In this document: piece after piece, positions 1 to 7,235 of the stretch | How the letters are laid out: each line of letters begins with the position of its first letter | Position numbering within the stretch: the stretch's first letter is position 1 | Source: DATGUN01 sp035301285 | GTDB taxonomy: Bacteria > Bacillota > Bacilli > Bacillales > Amphibacillaceae | Assembly: GCA_035301285.1 (NCBI GenBank) | Contig: DATGUN010000093.1 | Location: 1 to 33,831 of the forward strand | Reading direction: 5' to 3' | DNA length: 33,831 nucleotides | Program-made: the position numbers and the translations under genes | The notes under the pieces: model-generated | The model's database searches: none | What the model saw: only the letters and a program-made list of their open reading frames with translations | What the model was told of the DNA's origin: nothing

Positions 1-576
1 AGTAAGTCAGCCTCAAGCGGGGCCAAAGCCATTTTTTCAAAGTTGCGTGTCGTTTCGAAGATGAATTTTCCCATGAGTATACTTCCGAATTATACGATCT
101 TTTCAAAGTTTATGGTTCACGTTGTCATGGTCGGTATAATCATCGTGATATTGCAATTTGCCGGGTATCCGATTAATATCTATTATTTGCAGATGCCTTA
201 TTTCATGATTGCAACCTATTTTTTTACCTTTTCATTTGTGTTGATTTTTTCGACTTTATCGACGCTTGTTCGGGATATTTATAAACTGTTGACGTCCACG
301 ATGCGAATAGGTATCTATATATCACCGATTTTATGGGACGTCACTGAAGTGAAAGATGATGGAACAGTGGCGACGGCGGTCATCACAGCCATTGTAAAAC
401 TAAATCCATTAACATATTTGATAGAGGGGTACAGGGCAAGTTACTTCGGTGTTGAATGGTACTTCATAACGGAATCAGGAACAACGCTATATTTCTGGAC
501 GCTCACATTGATATTATTTGTCATTGGTTCGGTTTTGCATATGCATTTCAGGAAATATTTCATAGACTTTCTGTAA
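1..576 (+). CDS. tagG: Teichoic acid export ABC transporter permease TagG (5' end outside window)
   Basis: Membrane permease of the ABC transporter that flips lipid-linked wall teichoic acid across the cytoplasmic membrane. The frame is open from base 1 to the stop, giving 191 residues; Bacillus TagG is about 275, so roughly the N-terminal third lies outside the window. The visible part includes the cytoplasmic stretch ending VVSKMNFPMSILP, typical of ABC-2 polysaccharide exporters, then several hydrophobic spans, the KLNPLTYLIEGYRASYFG loop, and a last span followed by the short basic tail HFRKYFIDFL. The TTG at 43 is internal, not a start. The ATPase gene tagH, which follows tagG in Bacillus subtilis, is not downstream; the next gene is a peptidoglycan-binding protein. 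The family is clear. The choice of TagG over other O-antigen/teichoic permeases rests on similarity and on the tag genes around it. Confidence 0.88.
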   Translation, partial: SKSASSGAKAIFSKLRVVSKMNFPMSILPNYTIFSKFMVHVVMVGIIIVILQFAGYPINIYYLQMPYFMIATYFFTFSFVLIFSTLSTLVRDIYKLLTSTMRIGIYISPILWDVTEVKDDGTVATAVITAIVKLNPLTYLIEGYRASYFGVEWYFITESGTTLYFWTLTLILFVIGSVLHMHFRKYFIDFL

Positions 577-678
577 TATGAAACAGGCAGCATGTAAGTA
601 CATTGTTATTTATCCGATTTTTGGAACGATTGGTTATCTAAACACATAAAACATATTGACATATAGGAAGTGATGCTT

Positions 679-2559
679 ATGGCAGATAAGACAAGTACGC
701 AGAATATAGACGTGAGGCAATCCGAAAAGAAATCAGACATGCATGTAACGGTAGGAGAGCCGTACCATGATCTGTTAGATACGACTGAACTCAAACTGCT
801 CTGGATCAGTAATGTGAACACGTTCAGTCCAAAACATTTCCATGAACATAAGGAAGATTATACAACAGCATTCCAACAAAAACAGGGGCTCCCGGTCACA
901 AAAGAAATCGATAAACAAACAGCTGGCGAAATCAGAAAAACATTCGAGTCCACCCTTGATCAACCTAATTTATATCCCGAAAGTATCAAGACGTTAAAAA
1001 GAAGCTTGAATCGTCTCGGGTTTGCAGGTATTACAGTAACAGGAAATATGGGCTCTCATACCATGAAACGGGTAAATGAATTTCAATTGTTTTACCGTTT
1101 ATCGATAACAGAGTCCATGACTGCCGAAACGTTAGGTAAAATCATAGAAATCGAAACGACGCCGATGCAGTTGGGAAACAGGCACCATGATATGGTCGCC
1201 TTGAAGGAAATATTGAATATGCTTGGATTCGGACCGATTACACTGACTGATAAATATGGTAAGCGGACACGGACGAAAGTGAAAGAATTTCAAAAAGCAT
1301 ACAACTACCCAGTCAATGGCATGATCGATAAAGCAACTGAGGAAAAAATCAGGGAAGTCTTTTTCCTGATTGTGAATACACCGAAGCGTGAGCATAGGGC
1401 CATACGTGAATTAAAGAAAAAGCTAAACCGCTTAGGTTTCGGGAAAATAACCGAATCGAAAAAGTTAGGCCCCTTTGCTGTTAAAAAAATCGAGCAATTC
1501 CAAACACATTACCAGTTGAATGTGACAGGCGACATGGATAATCAAACGTTTGATAAAATGATGGCGTTATGGATGAGCCCGCTCAGGAACGGTAAAAGCC
1601 ATGCATCTGTTCAGACATTGAAGGAAGATTTAACCGAACTTGGATATGGTCCGTTTAAATGGGGAGATACATTTGACGTTGTCGTGGAAAAAAAGGTGAA
1701 GCAGTTCCAAAAGACCTACCAACTCCCTATAAGCGGGATTGCAGATGATGATACGTTGGAAATGATCAGGGAAGCTCTCACGTATAAAGAACGCATTATC
1801 AACCGGCAATATAGTATTTCCATCGATGAGGCCTTGGATATGCAAATGGATGATGAACCTGTTGTCATTGATGATTGTGGCAAGAGAAGTGCAACACGTG
1901 AAGAGATGGAATGGTACTTGAATCCGTCGAATCTATTAAAATCAAAGAAAGATAGACTCCAATTTTTGAATTTGACACTGCCTGAGGTAGCCAATGTATC
2001 GACTTTAGATCATTTTTTGAAAGATAAAGGCGCGTTGGCGGGTAAGGGTCAACAATTTATCGATGCCGGGAAAGAGTATGGAATCAATGAAGTTTTCTTG
2101 ATTTCCAAGGCATTGCAGGCAACGGATGACGGGGCATCTCCACTCGTCAAGGGAGTGTCACTCGATGATGATGGCCAGATTATTTATGATAAACGTGTAA
2201 CGGAACAAGAGAGTCATCCGTCTATAAGACAAAAGGTTTATAATGTATATGGGTTAAGTGAAGGGACTGAAAAATCACTGGAGTCTTACGCCCACAAAGC
2301 CACTGTCGAAAAATGGTATACAATCGATCGGGCGATTGTAGAGGGCGCATTACTATTAAAAGATAAACATATTTCAAATGGATTGGACACATTTTATAAA
2401 ATGCGTTGGAATCCAGAATACATGGCAGTGTACAAAAAAGCGGCCGATCCATCCGACAAAGACGTCGCATGGGCCGTGAAACAGTTGGATTCCTTGTATG
2501 ACATCTATGAACAGTTGGATGGGTATACGTTATATTTAGATATCCCCAATTATGAATGA
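679..2559 (+). CDS. Peptidoglycan-binding repeat protein with degenerate glucosaminidase domain
   Basis: A 626-residue protein. About five PG_binding_1-type repeats (residues about 38-90, 100-160, 165-230, 238-300 and 306-370) share the pattern LK..LN.LGFG...F...V..FQ..Y.L...G..D..T. A linker follows, then a C-terminal domain (about 411-626) resembling the endo-beta-N-acetylglucosaminidase domain of LytD/Atl enzymes: FIDAGKEYGINEVFLISKAL, then VYNVYG, IVEGALLLKDKHI and TFYKMRWNPEY. Active enzymes have HALLETGNG at the catalytic site; here it reads KALQATDDG, so the catalytic Glu is Ala481 (codon 2119-2121). Start: AGGAAG at 665-670 is 8 nt from the ATG at 679, and a stop at 664-666 in the same frame excludes a longer N-terminus. 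No signal peptide or membrane segment is visible, which is odd for a wall protein. It lies 102 bp after tagG. I infer a wall-binding or scaffold role, not hydrolysis. Confidence 0.8.
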   Translation: MADKTSTQNIDVRQSEKKSDMHVTVGEPYHDLLDTTELKLLWISNVNTFSPKHFHEHKEDYTTAFQQKQGLPVTKEIDKQTAGEIRKTFESTLDQPNLYPESIKTLKRSLNRLGFAGITVTGNMGSHTMKRVNEFQLFYRLSITESMTAETLGKIIEIETTPMQLGNRHHDMVALKEILNMLGFGPITLTDKYGKRTRTKVKEFQKAYNYPVNGMIDKATEEKIREVFFLIVNTPKREHRAIRELKKKLNRLGFGKITESKKLGPFAVKKIEQFQTHYQLNVTGDMDNQTFDKMMALWMSPLRNGKSHASVQTLKEDLTELGYGPFKWGDTFDVVVEKKVKQFQKTYQLPISGIADDDTLEMIREALTYKERIINRQYSISIDEALDMQMDDEPVVIDDCGKRSATREEMEWYLNPSNLLKSKKDRLQFLNLTLPEVANVSTLDHFLKDKGALAGKGQQFIDAGKEYGINEVFLISKALQATDDGASPLVKGVSLDDDGQIIYDKRVTEQESHPSIRQKVYNVYGLSEGTEKSLESYAHKATVEKWYTIDRAIVEGALLLKDKHISNGLDTFYKMRWNPEYMAVYKKAADPSDKDVAWAVKQLDSLYDIYEQLDGYTLYLDIPNYE

Positions 2560-2607
2560 TACGTGTTTTTATATTTCTTTTAGTGGTAAACACAATAAAA
2601 CTACCAT

Positions 2608-2636
2608 TATCGACATATTATGCTAGAATATATAAT
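2608..2636 (+). promoter_or_regulatory. Candidate sigma-A promoter for tagO
   Basis: A perfect TATAAT at 2631-2636 lies 29 bp before the tagO start. The -35 is poor: TTATCG at 17 bp spacing, or a better TCGACA (2610-2615) at only 15 bp. The 105-bp gap upstream of tagO holds nothing else. Confidence 0.45.
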
Positions 2637-2664
2637 AGAGTAGTAATCGGGACGGGTGAATGAC

Positions 2665-3750
2665 ATGTGGAATGTAACGGAATTGGTGATTGCTTTTTTC
2701 ATATCGACGGTGACAGCTTTGTGTGTGACGCCACTTGTGAAAAAGGTAGCCTATATGTTCGGAGCGGTTGACGTGCCGGATGGGCAACGTAAAATGCATA
2801 CATGCAATAAAGCGAGTATGGGTGGCTTATCCATTTTCATTGGGGTTGCTGCTGGCTTTATCTATCTGCAACCGATGCATGCACACATGAATGCCATCAT
2901 TATCGGCGCATGCATCATGGTCATCACAGGCATGCTGGATGATATATTCGAGTTGCGACCGCTGTATAAGTTGGCTGGACAAATAACAGCTGCGGTTGTC
3001 GTTGTATCGTCTGGACTTGTCATTGATAAGTTGACACTGCCTTTTGCTGGGACAGTTCATTTAGGAAATATAGGGATTATATTGACGATCTTGTGGATTG
3101 TAGCGGCATCCAATGTCATTAATTTTATAGATGGGTTGGACGGGCTTGCTGCGGGCGTTTCGGCTATAGCGATAACGAGTATCCTGGTCATGGCAGTGAT
3201 GGACTATCGCATCCTGGTTGTATCACTCTGTGTCATTCTTGTCGGAAGTTGCGTCGGTTTTCTGTTCCACAATTTCTATCCGTCGAAGATTTTCATGGGT
3301 GATACCGGAGCACTGTTTTTGGGCTATGCGATTGCGATTGTTTCGATGCTCGGGTTATTTAAGAATATTGCCTTTTTCAGTTTCATCATCCCCGTCATTG
3401 TCATTGCGATACCGGTTTTCGATACGGCCATCGCCATTATACGCCGAGCGATCAATAAGCAAAGTATCGCATCGCCGGACCGGAAACATATTCACTATCA
3501 GCTGATGAACATGGGATATTCGCACCGGGCATCAGTCTTGATCATTTATGGGTTCAGCATCTTTTTCGGTGGTATGGCGATCATCTTTAACAGTGCGACA
3601 TTGTTGGCATCGCTTGTCATATTCGGTATTGTTATATTAGGCATTCAGCTCATTGCTGAGATTGCCGGGATTACCATGTCAGCCAGGAAACCGTTGCTGG
3701 ATGGAATACGCCGAGTATTCGGTGCAGAAAAAATAAACCGTATGAAATAA
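2665..3750 (+). CDS. tagO: Undecaprenyl-phosphate GlcNAc-1-phosphate transferase TagO
   Basis: Integral membrane enzyme that moves GlcNAc-1-phosphate from UDP-GlcNAc to undecaprenyl phosphate, the first committed step of wall teichoic acid synthesis. It has 361 residues with about ten to eleven hydrophobic spans, the usual size. Family motifs are in order: LDDIFELRPLYKLAGQ (Mg-binding DD at 92-93), NFIDGLDGLAAG at 153-164, KIFMGDTGALFLGY at 208-221, and the cytoplasmic PDRKHIHYQLMNMGYSHR at 271-288, the His-rich motif of the WecA/TagO/MraY superfamily. Start: GGTGA at 2655-2659 is 5 nt from the ATG at 2665; an in-frame GTG at 2656 is possible but has no good ribosome site. It ends at a terminator shared with the convergent LCP gene. 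TagO also feeds other undecaprenyl-linked polymers, so it need not serve teichoic acid alone. Confidence 0.95.
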   Translation: MWNVTELVIAFFISTVTALCVTPLVKKVAYMFGAVDVPDGQRKMHTCNKASMGGLSIFIGVAAGFIYLQPMHAHMNAIIIGACIMVITGMLDDIFELRPLYKLAGQITAAVVVVSSGLVIDKLTLPFAGTVHLGNIGIILTILWIVAASNVINFIDGLDGLAAGVSAIAITSILVMAVMDYRILVVSLCVILVGSCVGFLFHNFYPSKIFMGDTGALFLGYAIAIVSMLGLFKNIAFFSFIIPVIVIAIPVFDTAIAIIRRAINKQSIASPDRKHIHYQLMNMGYSHRASVLIIYGFSIFFGGMAIIFNSATLLASLVIFGIVILGIQLIAEIAGITMSARKPLLDGIRRVFGAEKINRMK

Positions 3751-3776
3751 ATGACCGGTCTATTGAGTATAGATAG

Positions 3777-3816
3777 AAAAGGCTGCTTATCTCTTAAATG
3801 ATAAGCAGCCCTTTTT
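3777..3816. terminator. Bidirectional terminator between tagO and LCP gene
   Basis: A perfect 10-bp stem, GGCTGCTTAT (3781-3790) with ATAAGCAGCC (3801-3810), has a 10-nt loop. A T-run follows on the plus strand and the AAAA before the stem supplies Ts on the minus strand. It lies between two convergent genes. Confidence 0.88.
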
Positions 3817-3825
3817 GGATGTTCC

Positions 3826-4884
3826 TTATTCGACTGTATTCTGAGTGTCATCGTGGTCTTCACCGTTAGGATCTGTATCTGCTCCAGTGTCACTCAAGTC
3901 TAATTGCTTCCGCATCATTTTACTTTTTTCTGCCAGATCTTCTTCATCAAGTTGGTAATAATACGTTCCTGCAGGTTGATAATCGTAACCTTCCAATGTA
4001 TAGAAATCCAAGTCTACACCGCCGTCGCCCAATCCGTATGAGATAAAGCTTTTCATTTCAGAAAAGGTCATATTCGTTTTCATATTACTCCCGACCGCGT
4101 CGATGATGTTATCGATTTTCAGCACCGAACCGATGGATGTTGCTTTTTTCATTGCGGCCTTCATGATTTCCTGCTGGCGTTTCCCACGTTCTATGTCATT
4201 ATCATGTTTTCGTGTCCGTGCCAGAGCCAGTGCTTCCTCACCGTTCAGTTCTTGTTCACCCGGCAGGAGATGAATGGCATCACGTTTATCATTTGAATCC
4301 GACTCATAGAACTCATACGGAACATCGGCCTCGATACCATCCAGTGCATCCACAACTTCGATAAAGGCATCGAAATTAACTTTTACCCAGTAATCGACAG
4401 GAACGTCCAGTAGGTTCTCAACCGTATCGACGGTTGCACTAGGACCGCCATAGCCATGTGCATGGGTTATTTTCGTCATTTCGTCGACTTCAGGGACGTA
4501 CACATAAGAATCACGTGGAATCGAGAGTAATTTAACACTTTTGTCTTTTTTGTTCAATGTCGCCAACATTAAGGAATCGGTCAGTTGGCTTTGGTTATTA
4601 TCTCTTCTTTTTTCATTGGAATCGACCCCCATCAGCAAGATGGAGACGTTATCGACTTTGGGATCGACAATGTCATCTCTCAAATCAGACTTCTCACGAC
4701 CGTCATCAACATGTGAACCGGATAGTGCCGATTCTGCCTTTACATATAAGTATGTCGCAAAGCCTCCAACCGTCAATAAAAGAATGAGCGGTATCAGTAT
4801 GAAATAGGCCCGTTTTTTCAGCCTTCGTCTTTTCCGGACAACCCGACGGTTCTGAGGGTAGTTTTTTGGGTTATTGTATGACAT
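3826..4884 (-). CDS. LytR-CpsA-Psr (LCP) family wall teichoic acid ligase (TagT/U/V type)
   Basis: Membrane-anchored phosphotransferase that attaches lipid-linked anionic polymers to peptidoglycan. It has 352 residues: a basic cytoplasmic N-terminus (KRRRLKKR), one membrane segment at about 26-47, and an extracellular LCP domain at about 78-245. LCP hallmarks are present: LLMGVDSN (Asp88), LLSIPRDSYVYVP (Arg124 for pyrophosphate binding), ITHAHGYGG, and LALARTRKHDNDIERGKRQQ at 221-238. The C-terminus is acidic (DTDPNGEDHDD). Start: AAAGGAG upstream, about 10 nt from the ATG at 4884. It is monocistronic, with a promoter at 4969-4997 and the shared terminator downstream. It is a clear paralog of the LCP protein at 25575-26882. 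Which of TagT, TagU or TagV it matches cannot be told by eye. Confidence 0.93.
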   Translation of the reverse strand: MSYNNPKNYPQNRRVVRKRRRLKKRAYFILIPLILLLTVGGFATYLYVKAESALSGSHVDDGREKSDLRDDIVDPKVDNVSILLMGVDSNEKRRDNNQSQLTDSLMLATLNKKDKSVKLLSIPRDSYVYVPEVDEMTKITHAHGYGGPSATVDTVENLLDVPVDYWVKVNFDAFIEVVDALDGIEADVPYEFYESDSNDKRDAIHLLPGEQELNGEEALALARTRKHDNDIERGKRQQEIMKAAMKKATSIGSVLKIDNIIDAVGSNMKTNMTFSEMKSFISYGLGDGGVDLDFYTLEGYDYQPAGTYYYQLDEEDLAEKSKMMRKQLDLSDTGADTDPNGEDHDDTQNTVE

Positions 4885-4951
4885 ATGATCATTTCTCCTT
4901 TTTTTAGGGGTAACAAGCTCGTTATGATCATCATTTTCAAGGTATTAAGAT

Positions 4952-4997
4952 CTAACGTTAATATATGCATTATACGACCGACTATACAGCCGTTTAA
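4952..4997 (-). promoter_or_regulatory. LCP gene promoter with TAACGTTA palindrome at the start site
   Basis: On the minus strand TTAAAC (4997-4992), 17 bp, then a perfect TATAAT (4974-4969), predicting a start near 4962. Just downstream, at about +3 to +10, is the 8-bp palindrome TAACGTTA (4953-4960), part of the plus-strand 10-mer CTAACGTTAA. The same 10-mer follows the predicted promoter of the second LCP gene. The -35 is weak. Confidence 0.5.
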
Positions 4998-5196
4998 GTG
5001 GCATTCTATTTAATAATCAACTACTATTCTACTATGTTTCGTGATGTTAGTGTATTAAGAAATCGTTAAAATATGATTATAATGATATGAGAGAATATTG
5101 CAAGTTACTGAGAAAAGGATGAGAATGATAAAATGATTCCCGACATAAGAGCTAACTATATAGACGGATGACTTTATAAAAAGTTGCAGTTTACAC
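4998..5196. other. Intergenic stretch with a weak plus-strand promoter-like site
   Basis: The gap between the two minus-strand genes is 4885-5246. Besides the LCP promoter and the terminator at 5197-5230, the only pattern is a plus-strand TTAAGA (5055-5060), 17 bp, TATAAT (5078-5083). It points at no plus-strand gene, and I see no small ORF with a ribosome site after it. Confidence 0.3.
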
Positions 5197-5230
5197 AAAA
5201 AAAGAGACACTGTTTTGATCGCCGTGTCTC
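5197..5230 (-). terminator. Terminator of the tagD-tagB operon
   Basis: Read on the minus strand, GAGACAC, a 13-nt loop, GTGTCTC and then seven Ts. It begins 17 bp after the tagB stop. Arms are 5204-5210 and 5224-5230. Confidence 0.8.
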
Positions 5231-5246
5231 CTGATAAAAAGTAAAA

Positions 5247-6422
5247 TTAATTAACTTGTTCGGATAGTGCAGGCTGTTCATGTTTATCAATCAATTCAGC
5301 GACATTCATGCTTGATTGACCTTTGGAGTATACATTCCATTTATCGGCAAAATCATTGATATCGTGTAACCGAAAGTCTTGATTTTGGATCGTTGTAATG
5401 ACTTCGTCCGTCGTATAAACCATCGGGCCAGGCATCTGTTCGTCAAATGCATGTGAAACACCCTGTTTTTCATCATACGCTTCAATATCATAAGTGAAGA
5501 ATATGATCGGTCGATGAAGCAAAGCGAATTCAAACGGCACCGATGAATAATCGGATATGAGAACATCTGTAATAAGAAGCAAATGGTTAATATCATGATA
5601 ATCCGATACGTCATATACAAAGTCCGGATGTTCACTTTCGATGGGTTGATGGACAGACGGATGTTGCTTGATGAACAGGACGTAATCATCCCCGAAAGCC
5701 TGATAGAGCTTCTCTGTATCAAGGGCATTTGTCTGTGAGCCATTTCTTCTGAATGTCGGCGCATATAGGATGACCTTTTTGCCACGGGTTTCCGGATAAC
5801 GATTAATCATATCCTGTCGCATCCGGTTCATCGCATTCTCGTCATAAAATAAATCCGTCCTTGGTATTCCCGTCCTTCTCAACCGCTCATGTGACAATCC
5901 AAAGTTCTCCCTGAATATGGTGCCCATCTTTTCAGACCCGACGATGACATAATCAAACGTGTCATACACCTGTCTAAACCGTTCAATCGCTTTATCCGAC
6001 CGCTTTGCGATGGCAGGATCATTCAGCCCGAATTGCTTAAGTGCACCAACCGCATGCCACAACTGGATGCATAACGTTCCGCTTTTAAACGGCGCTGCTG
6101 CAAAAAAGCCAAAATAGTTATCTGTTAAAATCGTAGTGGCAGTCGCTAAATGATAGATAGATCGAATATAGGCGATAGGATGCATCATTGTGAAGGGAAT
6201 GACCGTACCGATAGATGTGTCAAAAGGATAAGTGCATGAACGATCTTTTAAATAGATGATGTCTTGGTCGGATATAGATCGTAAAGATTGTGTAGAATAG
6301 TGGATATTATCCCCAAAGGAAGAGACACAGACGGTCTTTTCCTTTTGGGGAAACATTTTACATATCGTGAAAATAAGTCGAAAAAGTGCTAGATAGATAG
6401 AAATAGCAACTTCTCTAACCAT
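5247..6422 (-). CDS. tagB: CDP-glycerol glycerophosphotransferase, TagB/TarB-like primase
   Basis: Peripheral membrane GT-B enzyme. TagB adds the first glycerol-3-phosphate from CDP-glycerol to the ManNAc of the lipid-linked GlcNAc-ManNAc unit. The length of 391 residues fits TagB (about 380) and not the longer polymerases. A short amphipathic or hydrophobic N-terminus (residues 5-22) could bind the membrane. Family motifs: IQLWHAVGALKQFG (119-132, catalytic-type His123), TGIPRTDLFYD, LYAPTFRRNG (219-228), IKQHPSV (251-257) and ISDYSSVPFEFALL (289-302). It overlaps the tagD end by 8 nt (ATGGTTAG) and uses an AAGG site inside tagD, so the two are probably translationally coupled. That coupling to the CDP-glycerol synthase is the main reason to call it TagB rather than TagF or TarF. 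Confidence 0.85.
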   Translation of the reverse strand: MVREVAISIYLALFRLIFTICKMFPQKEKTVCVSSFGDNIHYSTQSLRSISDQDIIYLKDRSCTYPFDTSIGTVIPFTMMHPIAYIRSIYHLATATTILTDNYFGFFAAAPFKSGTLCIQLWHAVGALKQFGLNDPAIAKRSDKAIERFRQVYDTFDYVIVGSEKMGTIFRENFGLSHERLRRTGIPRTDLFYDENAMNRMRQDMINRYPETRGKKVILYAPTFRRNGSQTNALDTEKLYQAFGDDYVLFIKQHPSVHQPIESEHPDFVYDVSDYHDINHLLLITDVLISDYSSVPFEFALLHRPIIFFTYDIEAYDEKQGVSHAFDEQMPGPMVYTTDEVITTIQNQDFRLHDINDFADKWNVYSKGQSSMNVAELIDKHEQPALSEQVN

Positions 6423-6813
6423 TATTAACCTTAAAAAGATCTTCTTTTATTTTTGTTGTAGAAATACCCACTGTTCTAGGCAAGTACACGACTTCACAAT
6501 CTTCCTTCAAGAAGTCGAATTTTCCTTCCCAATCATCACCCATGACGAAAACGTCAACGTCATATTCCTTCACATCGGATGATTTCTGACCCCATGTGTT
6601 TTCCGGGATGACTTCATCGACGTAACGGATGGCCTCCAGTATCAGCTTCCTGTTTTCATATGAATGATAGGCTTCCTTGTGTTTTCCGGCATTGAACTCA
6701 TCAGTTGATAAAGCGACGATTAAGTGGTCGCCCATCTCTTTAGCCCGACGTAGTATGTTGATGTGACCAGCATGAATTAAATCGAATGTACCGTATGTGA
6801 TGACTGTTTTCAT
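6415..6813 (-). CDS. tagD: Glycerol-3-phosphate cytidylyltransferase TagD
   Basis: Makes CDP-glycerol from CTP and sn-glycerol-3-phosphate, the donor for the teichoic acid glycerophosphotransferases. The 132 residues match the family's usual length of about 130. It is very close to Bacillus TagD: KTVITYGTFDLIHAGH carries the nucleotidyltransferase HxGH signature, VFVMGDDWEGKFDFLK is nearly invariant, and YLPRTVGISTTKIK contains the RTxGISTT motif. AGGAGG is 5 nt from an ATG at 6816 and 8 nt from the ATG at 6813; I prefer 6813 because it gives MKTVITYG, as in relatives. It is the first gene of a two-gene operon with tagB. Confidence 0.96.
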   Translation of the reverse strand: MKTVITYGTFDLIHAGHINILRRAKEMGDHLIVALSTDEFNAGKHKEAYHSYENRKLILEAIRYVDEVIPENTWGQKSSDVKEYDVDVFVMGDDWEGKFDFLKEDCEVVYLPRTVGISTTKIKEDLFKVNNG

Positions 6814-6816
6814 CAT

Positions 6817-7235
6817 GGTCGCCTCCTGTGTTCATTGTATTCGTGTTCTTTATACATTATAATATACCACTTTTACAATGGTATAACACCTAAATGAAAA
6901 TTGTGTGTAAAATTATTATGATGATCGCTTGTTTTTATCATTGCATTTTAAATAGATTTTTGAATGAGCCTATGTATATAGTATATCAACATCAAACACA
7001 GATGTGAATAGAAATTTGTGGATAATGACTGCGGAAACAGCGAGCAGTTAGCCATTTGTAAAAAAATATCTCTGATGTCATTCAGCTGTAAATGGATATA
7101 ACATCCTCTTATGAGGTGATGTTTGTCATCATACGAATTTTTTATATGGTGCAAAAGTGTTCTGAAAATGGTAATATAGTAAGTTGAAACAGTTATAGGA
7201 TGATAGAATTTTAAATGACTCATATTAAAAGATGA
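6817..7235. other. Divergent intergenic region between tagD and the TPR-hydrolase gene
   Basis: 419 bp, AT-rich. The tagD ribosome site is at its left edge. A TATAAT-like element occurs in both directions near 6858-6870 without a convincing -35. A TTGAAA at 7184-7189 has no matching -10. Both promoters must lie here, but I cannot place them. There is no ORF with a good ribosome site. Confidence 0.35.

Noticed and set aside
43..576. TTG at 43 as the real start of tagG
   Set aside because: The frame is open to base 1 and the upstream codons continue the permease sequence. The gene is cut by the window edge.
5055..5083. Plus-strand promoter TTAAGA-17-TATAAT
   Set aside because: No plus-strand gene or terminator follows; the next coding sequence is on the minus strand. 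Probably chance in AT-rich DNA.
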